Source: Butyrivibrio sp. (lineage in GTDB: Bacteria; Bacillota; Clostridia; Lachnospirales; Lachnospiraceae). From it: 64,000 nt of DNA. The stretch lies in the NCBI RefSeq assembly GCF_015056685.1, contig NZ_SVFW01000003.1:50523-114522 (forward strand). Direction: 5' to 3'. Shown in pieces: positions 25,456 to 34,361 of this stretch. A program made the position numbers and the translations under genes. How positions within the stretch are numbered: position 1 is the first letter of the stretch; every line of letters starts with the position of its first letter. The notes beneath the pieces are model-generated. The model was not told the DNA's origin, did no database searches, and saw nothing but the letters and a program-made list of their open reading frames with translations.

Positions 25456-26907
25456 TTATTCTTGAGCAAATACCCAGAAAGCCGGCTTAGGCTCGTAATT
25501 TCCATCAAAAAGCAATGGACATTGTTTTTGCTCTTTATTGCTTCCACCGCCTACATTTGATCTGAACTGAAGCCATGAAAGCGTATCTATTGTTCCCCAG
25601 AAAGTCATGCCTGTTATGTTTACGCCTGAGTTCTTGGCGGATTGAAGAGCATAATACATGAGGTTGTAGATCTTTCTCTGCTTCTCATACTCTTCTTCCA
25701 TCGCTTCAGGGCTTCCATCATAACCATCTGTAGCTCTTAAATCCCACTCTGTAACCTGAACTACTCCTACGACTTTTCCGTAAGCCTTTATTGATGTTTC
25801 CATCTCAGCTGCTGAAGGACCTTCCATACTGTAATGTCCCTGCATTCCCATGGCTGAAATCCTTGTTCCTTCACCGGGAGCTCCTTCATTTTCCTTTATT
25901 TTCTCAAGGAGTTTGATGATTCCTTCTCTCTTTTTTGCATCGCATTCGTTGTAGTCGTTGTAGTAAAGCTCAAGGTCTGCAGGTGCATATTTGTTGGCAT
26001 ATTTAAAAGCATTTATTATGAAGTCTTCATTCTGATATACATGCCACCAGCTTGAATTGCCGCCGTGTCTGTCTTCCAAAAGGTCTTCTTCAGGTCTTTC
26101 AGTATCAGTCCTGTAAGTTCCTGTCGAATCTGATACAGCTTCATTTACAACATCCCATCCGTAGAAAAGATCTTTATATGGACTGCCGTCGCCTGTGAAG
26201 TGTGTAAGGACTTCTCTTATGTACCACTCAAGTCTCTTGTCCATTTCTTCGGCTGTCACATAATCTTTTGTCTTGTCGTAGTCAACATGGAAGAACCACT
26301 CCGGTGTCTGCGAATGCCACAAAAGAACATGGCCTCTTACCTTTATCTGTCTGTCAGGATTTGCTTCATTCCATTTAAGTATCTTGTTCAGGATCTTTTC
26401 AGGATTCGTGTAATTAAGAACGGGAACTGTAATTGTTTCGCCGTTTAGTTCTGCCTCTTTTGTTCCTGGGCATTTACTTACGCTGTATCCGAAAAGTGAA
26501 TCGGGTTTTAATTCATTTCCGAGGGTAACTGCATTAAAGTGAGTTGTTACCAGATCCCAAAGTTTTGAGTCCCAGGGCTCTTTTCCGGTTATCGCGCATC
26601 CGATCCTGCAGCCCATTTTTTTCTCCACTGCGTCACGAAGCGCCGGAATTTCTTTTACCACATCTTGCTGCTCTGCTGTGCTCATCGCTGTACTTCCTTC
26701 TATATTCGTATCTTCTTTTGCAGATGCTTCTGTATTTGATACTTCTTGTGCCTTTGCTTCCGCACCTGACTCTGTATTTGATTCTATGTTGGATTCTATG
26801 CCGGATTCTGCTGAAGATGCAGCTGTACTGCTCACGCTGCCGCAGGCCGATGTTGACATCATTACGGCTGCCAGAGCCATCACTGCCAGATACTTCCCCT
26901 TTACCAT
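25456..26907 (-). CDS. GH10 endo-beta-1,4-xylanase lipoprotein
   Basis: Surface-anchored xylanase of 483 residues. A signal peptide ends in lipobox STSAC (Cys22), then a Ser/Glu/Ala/Thr-rich linker to about residue 80 and one GH10 barrel. Seen: VTLGNELKPDSL, RGHVLLWHSQTPEWFF (191-206), acid/base Glu256 in WDVVNEAVSD and nucleophile Glu387 in VQVTEWDLRA. ATG 26907 has a strong GGAGG site 7 bases upstream; ATG 26937 is a less likely in-frame start. It heads the eleven-gene run and is divergent from an AraC gene, so the run is likely induced by xylan products. Confidence 0.95.
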   Translation of the reverse strand: MVKGKYLAVMALAAVMMSTSACGSVSSTAASSAESGIESNIESNTESGAEAKAQEVSNTEASAKEDTNIEGSTAMSTAEQQDVVKEIPALRDAVEKKMGCRIGCAITGKEPWDSKLWDLVTTHFNAVTLGNELKPDSLFGYSVSKCPGTKEAELNGETITVPVLNYTNPEKILNKILKWNEANPDRQIKVRGHVLLWHSQTPEWFFHVDYDKTKDYVTAEEMDKRLEWYIREVLTHFTGDGSPYKDLFYGWDVVNEAVSDSTGTYRTDTERPEEDLLEDRHGGNSSWWHVYQNEDFIINAFKYANKYAPADLELYYNDYNECDAKKREGIIKLLEKIKENEGAPGEGTRISAMGMQGHYSMEGPSAAEMETSIKAYGKVVGVVQVTEWDLRATDGYDGSPEAMEEEYEKQRKIYNLMYYALQSAKNSGVNITGMTFWGTIDTLSWLQFRSNVGGGSNKEQKQCPLLFDGNYEPKPAFWVFAQE

Positions 26908-26937
26908 CAACTTTCCTCCCCGCTTTCTAGTAATCAC

Positions 26938-27231
26938 TTTTTGCTAAAACATATTAAAGTTGACAATGTATAGCATATAGGCTACAGGCCTGACTCGCTT
27001 ACCAGTTGTTGCCAGACGACATTCAGATATTGCGATTAGGTGGCAGAAATTGCCCTTTGTTTTTTGTGCATTTTTCACAATTGGCATAGGGATGTTCTAG
27101 AATGTATTATCTAATATGAGCAGAAAAGAATAGAGAATAGCAATTTTTGAGAAGTTTTACTAATCATAAGATGTTATCATAATTTATGAATTATTCGTAA
27201 AATAGTATCTGAAATAAGAGAGGTTACAGCT
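26938..27231. promoter_or_regulatory. Divergent intergenic region between GH10 run and AraC gene
   Basis: About 290 AT-rich bases with no gene. It must hold the promoters of both the GH10-led run and the AraC gene. For the AraC gene TTTACT and CATAAT spaced 16 bases apart (around 27157-27184) are plausible. For the GH10 side no convincing -35/-10 pair was found, which fits activator control. A TTTTGTGCA stretch near 27060 weakly resembles the TTTGTGCAC half-site. Confidence 0.45.
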
Positions 27232-28188
27232 ATGCCACCTAGGAAAGACCCGGCCGTTAAGCTTGAATATTATCAACAGAATACCGATTACAAAACACGA
27301 GTAATGGTCAACAATGTTGAAAAACAGATTTTCCCAAAAGATAGTGCGCTTCGTATTTGGTACAACGAACTTTCATGTGACTATTCATCTCATTGGCACA
27401 ATGCTTTGGAAATCATCTCTCCTATTGAGAATTATTATGATGTTGAGATTGATGGCGTTTCACACCATGTAATGCCCGGCGAGATCATTATCGTTCCTCC
27501 AAGGAAATCTCACGCTCTTCATGCACCCAAGACAGGATGCAGATATGTATGCCTTTTTGACATTGACTTTTTTTCATCACTTCGAGGCTACACAAGCCTT
27601 ATGCAGCTACTTCAGGAATGCATTCACATCACACCTGAAAACTATGCTCCTATATACAACGAAATATATGACAGCTTTTCAATGATCTGGCAGGAATACT
27701 TCCAGAAAACAGAGTTCTATGAGTTCTCAATCTACTCACACCTCTTCCAGATAATGACAATGCTTTCAAGATATCATCTCAGCAAGATCAATCTCTTTAC
27801 TGAGAGCACTCCGGTTAAGAGGAATGAGTATTTTGAAAAGCTCAACTCTGTCATCGACTATATTGATAACAATTATGTATATGATATTACCCTTGAAGAT
27901 GCTGCTGCCCTCAGCGGTTTTTCAAAGTTCCATTTTTCAAGGCTCTTCAAGGAATACATGAATTGCACTTTCTATGACTACCTGATAAATCAGAGGATCA
28001 AGGCCACAGAAGTTCTTTTAACCGATGACCGTCTCTCAATTACAGACATTGCGCTGCAGGCAGGCTTTTCAAGTATTTCTACCTTTAACAGGACCTTCAA
28101 GCAAAAGAAGGGCTGTACTCCTGGCGAATACCGTGCCCTCTATTCCGGTGGCCTCGGCCGAGAACGCGGAGATGTGCGAGCTAAATAA
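27232..28188 (+). CDS. AraC-family transcriptional regulator
   Basis: Regulator of 318 residues related in layout to the one at 7695. N-terminal cupin (SSHWHNALEIISPIENYYDVEIDG, PGEIIIVPPRKSHALH) and C-terminal AraC DNA-binding domain with two helix-turn-helix motifs (ITLEDAAALSGFSKFHFSRLFKEYM and ITDIALQAGFSSISTFNRTFKQ). The ribosome site is AGAGAGG. Divergent placement makes it the likely activator of the GH10-led run. Its 3' end converges on the GH43 lipoprotein gene through nested inverted repeats. Confidence 0.92.
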   Translation: MPPRKDPAVKLEYYQQNTDYKTRVMVNNVEKQIFPKDSALRIWYNELSCDYSSHWHNALEIISPIENYYDVEIDGVSHHVMPGEIIIVPPRKSHALHAPKTGCRYVCLFDIDFFSSLRGYTSLMQLLQECIHITPENYAPIYNEIYDSFSMIWQEYFQKTEFYEFSIYSHLFQIMTMLSRYHLSKINLFTESTPVKRNEYFEKLNSVIDYIDNNYVYDITLEDAAALSGFSKFHFSRLFKEYMNCTFYDYLINQRIKATEVLLTDDRLSITDIALQAGFSSISTFNRTFKQKKGCTPGEYRALYSGGLGRERGDVRAK

Positions 28189-28194
28189 GTTGTA

Positions 28195-28355
28195 GGATTG
28201 TGTATTTTTACTCACTACTCGTTGTCGTGATTTACTAAAATTCAAAAACAGATAAATGTCTCCTTTCATGCTTATTCAAAACAGTCGACATTTATCTGTT
28301 TTTTCATTTTGTAAATCATCTCCGCCTGCGTAAGATTCGTAAAAATACACAATCC
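28195..28355. repeat. 161-bp nested inverted-repeat structure
   Basis: A perfect 17-bp inverted repeat (GGATTGTGTATTTTTAC at 28195-28211 and its complement at 28339-28355) encloses the terminator hairpin at 28244-28303. It could be a small non-autonomous mobile element with terminal inverted repeats, or a multi-layer transcription barrier between two convergent genes. No clear target-site duplication is seen. Confidence 0.55.
28244..28303. terminator. Bidirectional terminator between AraC and GH43 genes
   Basis: Perfect 17-bp stem AAAAACAGATAAATGTC with its complement, and a 26-base loop. Runs of T (or A) on both sides make it usable from either direction. Confidence 0.8.
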
Positions 28356-28390
28356 ATACTATCTATCTCTGCATTATCAGATTCGCATTC

Positions 28391-29986
28391 TTATCTTGTA
28401 AATTCCCATGAGTAAACCTGATATCCTTCACCTTCAAAAACGAAGAAAACGTCATGCTTACCCTTTATTGTATCGTCAAATGTCATATGCATTGTCTCAG
28501 GCTCTTTTGTATTAAGATCTACACATATTGTTCCAATAGCATCAGATGCAGGAGTGTCTAATTTGACATAAATCTTACCAGTTCCGTTGCCTAGAGCTTT
28601 AATATCAAGCGCAGCAGCGCCGCCATTTCCAAACTCAACTCCTGAAAGGCTTGTCCATGATCCGTCCTGGATTCCTGTAAGGATCATCTCTCCTGAGCCA
28701 TACTTTTTAGCAACATCGCCATACTGTGTAGTCTTGATATCAGCGCAGTTGCTCATGGTTACTGCAGGAATTTCTTTATATGGATCAAAGGCTTTTGTCT
28801 GGTCAACACCATGTCTTGTGCCTATGCTGGCTGTTGGCTCAAGGTCTCCGCCCAGCATCAGGCTGTCGATATTTGTGCTTCTGTATCCCTGAAGGATTCC
28901 CATTTCTTTTTCCAGAATTCTTGAATGGTATGTGATATACCAATGTCCGTCAAATTCAAACATGCAGTGATGGTTGTTTCCACCCTGACCAAAGAACACC
29001 TGAGGATTCTTAAGAACGGCGTGGGCCGGTTCAAAAGGTCCCATAGGAGAATCTGACTTCATTGTCACTATTTCTCCCTGTGAGAAGCCAAGTTCAGACT
29101 CTGCTCCCTGTGGCACATCAAAGTTAGAACAATATGAATAGTAGTAAACTCCGCCAATTTTGTTTATTCCTGAATCCTCAAACAGATATGGCACATTCTC
29201 GATTGGTTTTGGATCACCATCAATACTAATCATATCTTTTCCAAGTTTTGCTACTCTTGCTGTTCCCGGATTTGAAGCTTTTTCCTTACAAGGAACTCCA
29301 CCGCCAAAATAGATATAGGCTTCTCCGTCATCGTCCATAAGTACAGCAGGATCAAAGAGCCATGTAACCTCAGCACATGTTGGAGTCTCCCTTGAAATAA
29401 GCGGGCCGCCAATTGGATCAGTAAATGGTCCAACCGGGCTGTCTGCTGTAAGTACAGCGATTCCGTTTCCATTATTTGCGAAGTATAAAAAGAACTTATC
29501 CTTGCCATCTATTGTTTTGTAAGCTGCTGCCGGTGCCCATGAATTAGCTCCCCAGGATGCTGCTCCATTTGTTCCTGCTGCATAAACTGTTCCGTGATCT
29601 GTCCAGTTTACAAGGTCGTCTGAAGACACTACATTTATAGTGTTTATGTTGCCATAAGTATTCTCTTTTACTGTTCCATCAGCATTGTAAGAGAATTTAT
29701 CACCTGTCATGTAGATATAGACACGGTCTTTATATACAAGTGCATAAGGATCGGCACCAAATCTCTGAACCATAATAGGATTGTGTTCTGTAATCTTCTT
29801 GTAACTCTTCATAATCTCCACTCTATCTAAAACTTCCATTGAAATTTCCCCCGCCATCTCAGCATTCGCAAAAGATGGCCTCTCTCCCTCATAATTTCCG
29901 CAACCTCCAAGTAGCAACAGGGCTAAAGCCATGATAATTAGGTGTATAAGAGGATTCCCGGTTTTTATCGATTTAAACCAATGCAT
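28391..29986 (-). CDS. GH43 lipoprotein (arabinofuranosidase/xylosidase) with CBM6-like domain
   Basis: Surface lipoprotein of 531 residues. Signal peptide and lipobox LLGGC (Cys29), then a five-bladed GH43 propeller. The expected catalytic set is visible: base Asp79 (FGADPYALVYKDRVYIY), Asp212 (WLFDPAVLMDDDGEAYIYFGG) and acid Glu270 (YLFEDSGINKIGGVYYYSY). Residues from about 400 form a CBM6-like beta-sandwich (GSWTSLSGVEFGNGGAAALDIKALGNG). The layout matches XynD-like arabinoxylan arabinofuranohydrolases, so removal of arabinose from xylan at the cell surface is likely. It is divergent from the carboxylesterase-GH43 gene at 30214. Confidence 0.9.
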   Translation of the reverse strand: MHWFKSIKTGNPLIHLIIMALALLLLGGCGNYEGERPSFANAEMAGEISMEVLDRVEIMKSYKKITEHNPIMVQRFGADPYALVYKDRVYIYMTGDKFSYNADGTVKENTYGNINTINVVSSDDLVNWTDHGTVYAAGTNGAASWGANSWAPAAAYKTIDGKDKFFLYFANNGNGIAVLTADSPVGPFTDPIGGPLISRETPTCAEVTWLFDPAVLMDDDGEAYIYFGGGVPCKEKASNPGTARVAKLGKDMISIDGDPKPIENVPYLFEDSGINKIGGVYYYSYCSNFDVPQGAESELGFSQGEIVTMKSDSPMGPFEPAHAVLKNPQVFFGQGGNNHHCMFEFDGHWYITYHSRILEKEMGILQGYRSTNIDSLMLGGDLEPTASIGTRHGVDQTKAFDPYKEIPAVTMSNCADIKTTQYGDVAKKYGSGEMILTGIQDGSWTSLSGVEFGNGGAAALDIKALGNGTGKIYVKLDTPASDAIGTICVDLNTKEPETMHMTFDDTIKGKHDVFFVFEGEGYQVYSWEFTR

Positions 29987-30036
29987 AGCCCTGCCCCATT
30001 GCTTCTTTAGAGTTTGTCAAAAGAAAATATAGCGAA

Positions 30037-30051
30037 TTTAACATGTTCAAA
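30037..30051. promoter_or_regulatory. AACATGTT palindrome in divergent promoter region
   Basis: TTTAACATGTTCAAA is a near-perfect palindrome in the 227-base gap between the divergent GH43 lipoprotein gene and the carboxylesterase-GH43 gene. It is a candidate operator only. No strong -35/-10 pair was recognised for either gene; TATAAA at about 30178 lies close to the plus-strand gene. Confidence 0.3.
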
Positions 30052-30213
30052 ACCACCAAAAAGTTGCTGATTTTGTTTCAGTAATTGCGGAAAGCCTCAA
30101 TTTAGCAAGCTTTACGCAGTGTGTAGCAATATTTGATTGGAAGGCCAGGCTGAAAAAATAGAAAATTACGGTAGGGTATAAACATTATTATTATGTATTG
30201 GGGAGATTATAAA

Positions 30214-32976
30214 ATGCTTAGAAAAACACGCGTAGAAAACGGGCTTGTTAATGGCCTTCCGGGCAATGACCCGAGGGTAACTGTTTACCGAGGCATTCCT
30301 TTTGCTGAAGCACCAATTGGTGAAAATCGTTTCAGGGCTCCACAACCTTGCAAAGACTGGGAGGAGCCACTTGATGCCTTTGAATTTGGCCCTATATCAT
30401 ATCAGGACACTCCAGGAACCGGAGATGGACTCTACGACAGAGAATGGCATGTAGATCCTGACATCGTCAAGTCCGAGGACTGCCTGTATTTAAATATCTG
30501 GACACCAGCAAAAAGAGCTGATGAGAAGCTTCCTGTTTTAGTATGGTACTACGGCGGCGGTTTTCAGTGGGGATACACCGCTGAAATGGAATTTAACGGA
30601 GAAGCTCTTGCAAAAAAAGGAATCGTTGTTGTCAGCATAGCCTACAGACTTGGATGCTTTGGTTTTTTGGCTCACAAGGAGATAACAAAAGAAAATCCTG
30701 ATGCACCTGCAAACTTTGGTCTTCTTGACCAGAAGGCAGGCCTTCACTGGGTTAGCAGAAATATTTCTTCTTTTGGCGGAGATCCTTCAAAGATCACAAT
30801 AGCAGGTCAGTCTGCCGGCGGATCAAGCGTTATGCACCAGCTCACTCACGATGGTAACCGTAACATTATTAAGGGCGCTGCCATTTTTAGCGGGATTATC
30901 AGACATGTAAATGCAGAAGATGATATATTCAGGCCCCTTAATCTTGAACAAGCCGAGGACCTTGGCGAGAAATTCTTTGAATCTCTCGGCGTAAAAGACC
31001 TTGAAGAAGCAAGGAAACTCTCTTCCAAGGAACTTCTTGATGGCTATAACAAATTTATCAAAGACCATCCCAGAATGTATCCAATTGTGGATGGCAAGTT
31101 CTGCACAGGAGATCCTGTTGAAAGATTTGTAAAAAGAGATTGCGCAGACGTTCCTGTTATCTCAGGAAACACTGCAGATGAATTTACAATAGACGGTATC
31201 AGTATGGTTGAGTCTTCTGTAAAGAGCGCATTTACTGATGCGAATAAAAATGACGAGAATCAGAAGTTCTACTACTACAGATTCAATCCTGATATCCCTG
31301 GCGATGGACACAAGGGTGATGCTTATCCCGGAACCTTCCATTCATGCGATCTGTGGTTCTTTTTCGACACACTTGGAATGTGCCACAGACCTTACAAGGG
31401 AAGACATTTTGATCTGGCAGACCAGATGAGCAGCTATTTTGCAAACTTTGTAAAGACAGGTAACCCGAATGCAGAAGGTCTTCCTGTTTGGGAGCCTTAT
31501 AAGACCTCATCTCCTCACGAGATGGAGTTTCTTGGCAGAGGCGCTACGCCAAAACTTGAGGGCGGTATAAGACAGAACAGCCGCAATCAGGCAGTAAATC
31601 CTTATCTTCCTTCATGGGAATATATCCCGGACGGCGAGCCTTACGTATTTGGCGACAGAGTTTACGTATATGGATCACACGATCTGTATCAGGGCGAAAC
31701 CTTCTGCCTCGGCGATTACGTATGCTGGTCAGCACCTGTAAAAGACCTTGGCAACTGGAAATACGAAGGCGTGATCTATCCAAAGACAGCTGATCCACTT
31801 AACACTGACGGACATATGTGCCTGTACGCACCTGACGTCACAGTGGGTCCTGATGGAAGATATTATCTCTACTACGTCCTTGATAAAGTTTGCGTTGTAT
31901 CTGTTGCTGTAAGTGACACACCTGCAGGACCTTTTGAGTTCTACGGATACGTGCACTATGAAGATGGAACCAGACTTGGTGACAAAAAAGGCGATGAGCC
32001 GCAGTTTGATCCGGGTGTATTAACTGAAGGGGATGAGACATATCTTTTCACAGGCTTCTGCGGACAAGGCGATAAGTCAAGACATGGCGCTATGCTCACT
32101 GTTCTTGATAAGGACATGCTTACCATTAAAAAAGCTCCCGATTTTATTGCTCCCGGCAATTGCTACAGCGAAGGTACAGGCTTTGAAAAGCACGCTTTCT
32201 TCGAGGCGCCTTCTATCAGAAAGCATGATGACACCTACTATTTTGTTTACTCTTCAGAGGTAATGCACGAGCTCTGCTATGCTACTTCAAAGAGCATCTA
32301 TGGACCATACACCTACGGCGGTGTTATCGTAAGTAACTGTGATCTTCATATCAACAGCTATAAAAAGGCTGACGAAGCTACAGCTTATGGTGCCAACAAC
32401 CACGGAAGCATTGTGGAGATTGACGGTGATTGGTATATCTTTTACCACAGACATACAAACGGAACCTGGTTCAGCAGACAGGGCTGTGCTGAAAAGATTC
32501 ATTTTGAAAGTGACGGGTCCATCAAGCAGGTTGAGATCACTTCCTGCGGACTTAACGGCGGACCGCTCTCTGATATTGGTGAATATCCATCATATATTGC
32601 TTGTAACATATTCACTAATGACCATAAAATATATGTTGAAGCAAACGCCCCAAGAGTTGTACAGGAAGGCGGCGGCAACACACCAAACAATGGCTACATC
32701 AAGGATATCGTCGATGGCACAACCATTGGATTTAAGTATTTTGAGTTAAAGGATGCAACAGGTCTTCGCATTAAGACCCGAGCATATTTTAACGGTATAT
32801 TTGAAGTAATGACAGCTCTGGATAGTGAGCCTATATGCAGCATCGGCGCTCATGGTTCAAATATCTGGACAGCTTTCGAAAGCTCTTTTGCCAAGGTAAG
32901 CGGAACATACCCTATTTACCTTACTTACAAGGGCACAGGAAATTGCTCACTTGCTTCAATAGAAATTTTACATTAA
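30214..32976 (+). CDS. Bifunctional carboxylesterase type B - GH43 fusion
   Basis: Cytoplasmic protein of 920 residues with two enzymes in one chain. Residues 1-440 are a type B carboxylesterase: oxyanion YYGGGFQWG (112-120), nucleophile Ser200 in IAGQSAGGSS, likely acid Glu323 and His376 in TFHSCDLWF. Residues 462-770 are a GH43 propeller (IPDGEPYVFGDRVYVYGSHD with Asp473 as candidate base, FDPGVLTEGDETYLFTG, FFEAPSIRKHDDTYYFVYSS). The rest is a CBM6-like sandwich. ATG 30214 has GGGGAG 8 bases upstream; ATG 30193 would put that site inside the gene. Removing ester groups and arabinose or xylose from one imported oligosaccharide is the inferred role. There is no frameshift at the join, so the fusion is genuine in this sequence. 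Confidence 0.9.
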   Translation: MLRKTRVENGLVNGLPGNDPRVTVYRGIPFAEAPIGENRFRAPQPCKDWEEPLDAFEFGPISYQDTPGTGDGLYDREWHVDPDIVKSEDCLYLNIWTPAKRADEKLPVLVWYYGGGFQWGYTAEMEFNGEALAKKGIVVVSIAYRLGCFGFLAHKEITKENPDAPANFGLLDQKAGLHWVSRNISSFGGDPSKITIAGQSAGGSSVMHQLTHDGNRNIIKGAAIFSGIIRHVNAEDDIFRPLNLEQAEDLGEKFFESLGVKDLEEARKLSSKELLDGYNKFIKDHPRMYPIVDGKFCTGDPVERFVKRDCADVPVISGNTADEFTIDGISMVESSVKSAFTDANKNDENQKFYYYRFNPDIPGDGHKGDAYPGTFHSCDLWFFFDTLGMCHRPYKGRHFDLADQMSSYFANFVKTGNPNAEGLPVWEPYKTSSPHEMEFLGRGATPKLEGGIRQNSRNQAVNPYLPSWEYIPDGEPYVFGDRVYVYGSHDLYQGETFCLGDYVCWSAPVKDLGNWKYEGVIYPKTADPLNTDGHMCLYAPDVTVGPDGRYYLYYVLDKVCVVSVAVSDTPAGPFEFYGYVHYEDGTRLGDKKGDEPQFDPGVLTEGDETYLFTGFCGQGDKSRHGAMLTVLDKDMLTIKKAPDFIAPGNCYSEGTGFEKHAFFEAPSIRKHDDTYYFVYSSEVMHELCYATSKSIYGPYTYGGVIVSNCDLHINSYKKADEATAYGANNHGSIVEIDGDWYIFYHRHTNGTWFSRQGCAEKIHFESDGSIKQVEITSCGLNGGPLSDIGEYPSYIACNIFTNDHKIYVEANAPRVVQEGGGNTPNNGYIKDIVDGTTIGFKYFELKDATGLRIKTRAYFNGIFEVMTALDSEPICSIGAHGSNIWTAFESSFAKVSGTYPIYLTYKGTGNCSLASIEILH

Positions 32977-32993
32977 TTTACAAGGAGTTTGTT

Positions 32994-34310
32994 ATGAAAA
33001 GAAAGAAATTATTGACCCTGCCTCTTATCCTGGCTCTTTTGACAGGATGCGGGGCACCTGCTGCACAGCCTGCTTCCGGAAATGCAGGTAGTGCAGCTGC
33101 CAGCAATGGTGCGGAAACTGCCACTGAGCAGGCATCAGAAGAATCCTCAGCTGCAGCGGCATCTACTACTGAAGCAAGTGCAAATGCGGCAAACGACGCT
33201 TCTGCAGAGGCAAGCAGTGAATCAACAGCCGACGATGTAACTGCAAAACCAGAACCGGCAAAGGACAAATACGATATGCGAGATATCACACCTACAGATC
33301 TTGTTGCAGAGATGAAAACCGGATGGAACCTGGGAAACACATTCGATTCCTTCGGAACATCAGGAGCTGAGGCCGAGACCTATTGGGGCAATCCAAAGAC
33401 AACAAAAGAAATGATCGACGCAGTTAACGAAAAAGGCTTTGACTGCATAAGAATCCCTGTGACATGGGCTGACCATTTAGGCGCAGCACCTGACTATACC
33501 ATCGATGAAGCCTGGTTTGACAGAGTTGAAGAAGTCGTAAACTACGCCCTGGATGACAATATGTACGTTATCATTAACTCTCACCACGAAGAGGAGTGGA
33601 GAATCCCTGATAATGCCCACATCGATGCCGTAGACGAAGAAGTAAAAGCTATCTGGGTTCAGATTGCAAACAGATTTGAAAAATACGGCGACCACCTTAT
33701 TTTCGAAGGCCTTAACGAACCCCGAGTAAAAGGCGGCACAAATGAATGGAACGGCGGAACAGGTGAAGGCAGAAAGTGCCTGGACAGACTTAATCAGACT
33801 TTTGTAGATGCTGTTCGCTCAACAGGCGGCAACAATGAAAAGAGACTTGTACTTATTACAAGTTTTGCATCATCCCATGTTATTCCTACTATTGGAAGCA
33901 TGAAGATTCCTGAAGATGATCACCTTGCTGTTTCAATCCACGCATATACACCTTATGACTTTACTTACTCTGCATCAGGCAATTCCTATGACACATGGGA
34001 CGGTTCCCACAAGGGAGATATTGCTGGTGTAATGCAGGATCTTCAGAGAATCTTTGGAGCTAAAGGTATCCCGGTACTCCTTACAGAGTATGGCGCCGAA
34101 GACAAAAATGGAAACTCTAAAGAAGTTTGCAACTGGGTTACAGAATATCTTACAAGAGCCAAAAAGGCTGGCATCCCATGCTTTTGGTGGGACAATGGTC
34201 TCTTCGAATCAGGCAATGAGCACTTCGCTATCTTCAACAGAAACGACTGCTCCTGGTACAGAGAAGACGTTGCGGACGCCATAATGGCTGTATACAACGA
34301 AGAAAAATAA
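32994..34310 (+). CDS. GH5 endo-glucanase/xylanase-type lipoprotein
   Basis: Surface lipoprotein of 438 residues. Lipobox LLTGC (Cys19), a long Ala/Ser/Glu/Thr-rich linker (20-90), then a GH5 barrel: GWNLGNTFDSFG (110-121), GFDCIRIPVTW (148-158), INSHHEE, acid/base Glu242 in EGLNEPRV and nucleophile Glu365 in LLTEYGAED. The pattern fits subfamily 4-like GH5 enzymes, which act on beta-glucan, cellulose, xyloglucan or xylan; the substrate cannot be fixed here. ATG 32994 follows AAGGAG and starts 17 bases after the carboxylesterase-GH43 stop, so the two genes are cotranscribed. An in-frame start at 32835 lies inside the upstream gene. Confidence 0.92.
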   Translation: MKRKKLLTLPLILALLTGCGAPAAQPASGNAGSAAASNGAETATEQASEESSAAAASTTEASANAANDASAEASSESTADDVTAKPEPAKDKYDMRDITPTDLVAEMKTGWNLGNTFDSFGTSGAEAETYWGNPKTTKEMIDAVNEKGFDCIRIPVTWADHLGAAPDYTIDEAWFDRVEEVVNYALDDNMYVIINSHHEEEWRIPDNAHIDAVDEEVKAIWVQIANRFEKYGDHLIFEGLNEPRVKGGTNEWNGGTGEGRKCLDRLNQTFVDAVRSTGGNNEKRLVLITSFASSHVIPTIGSMKIPEDDHLAVSIHAYTPYDFTYSASGNSYDTWDGSHKGDIAGVMQDLQRIFGAKGIPVLLTEYGAEDKNGNSKEVCNWVTEYLTRAKKAGIPCFWWDNGLFESGNEHFAIFNRNDCSWYREDVADAIMAVYNEEK

Positions 34311-34322
34311 ATGGACCATTGG

Positions 34323-34361
34323 AATGGACCATGGGACGGGGTTAGCGGTCCATGGTCCATT
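34323..34361 (+). terminator. Hairpin between convergent GH5 and phosphorylase genes
   Basis: Perfect 12-bp stem AATGGACCATGG with its complement and a 15-base loop, 12 bases after the GH5 stop. It touches the stop codon of the convergent phosphorylase gene. There is no T run, so termination strength is uncertain. A second copy of ATGGACCATT precedes it. Confidence 0.5.

Noticed and set aside
32339..32749. 136-residue plus-strand ORF
   Set aside because: It lies in another frame inside the carboxylesterase-GH43 gene, whose own frame has clear domain motifs.
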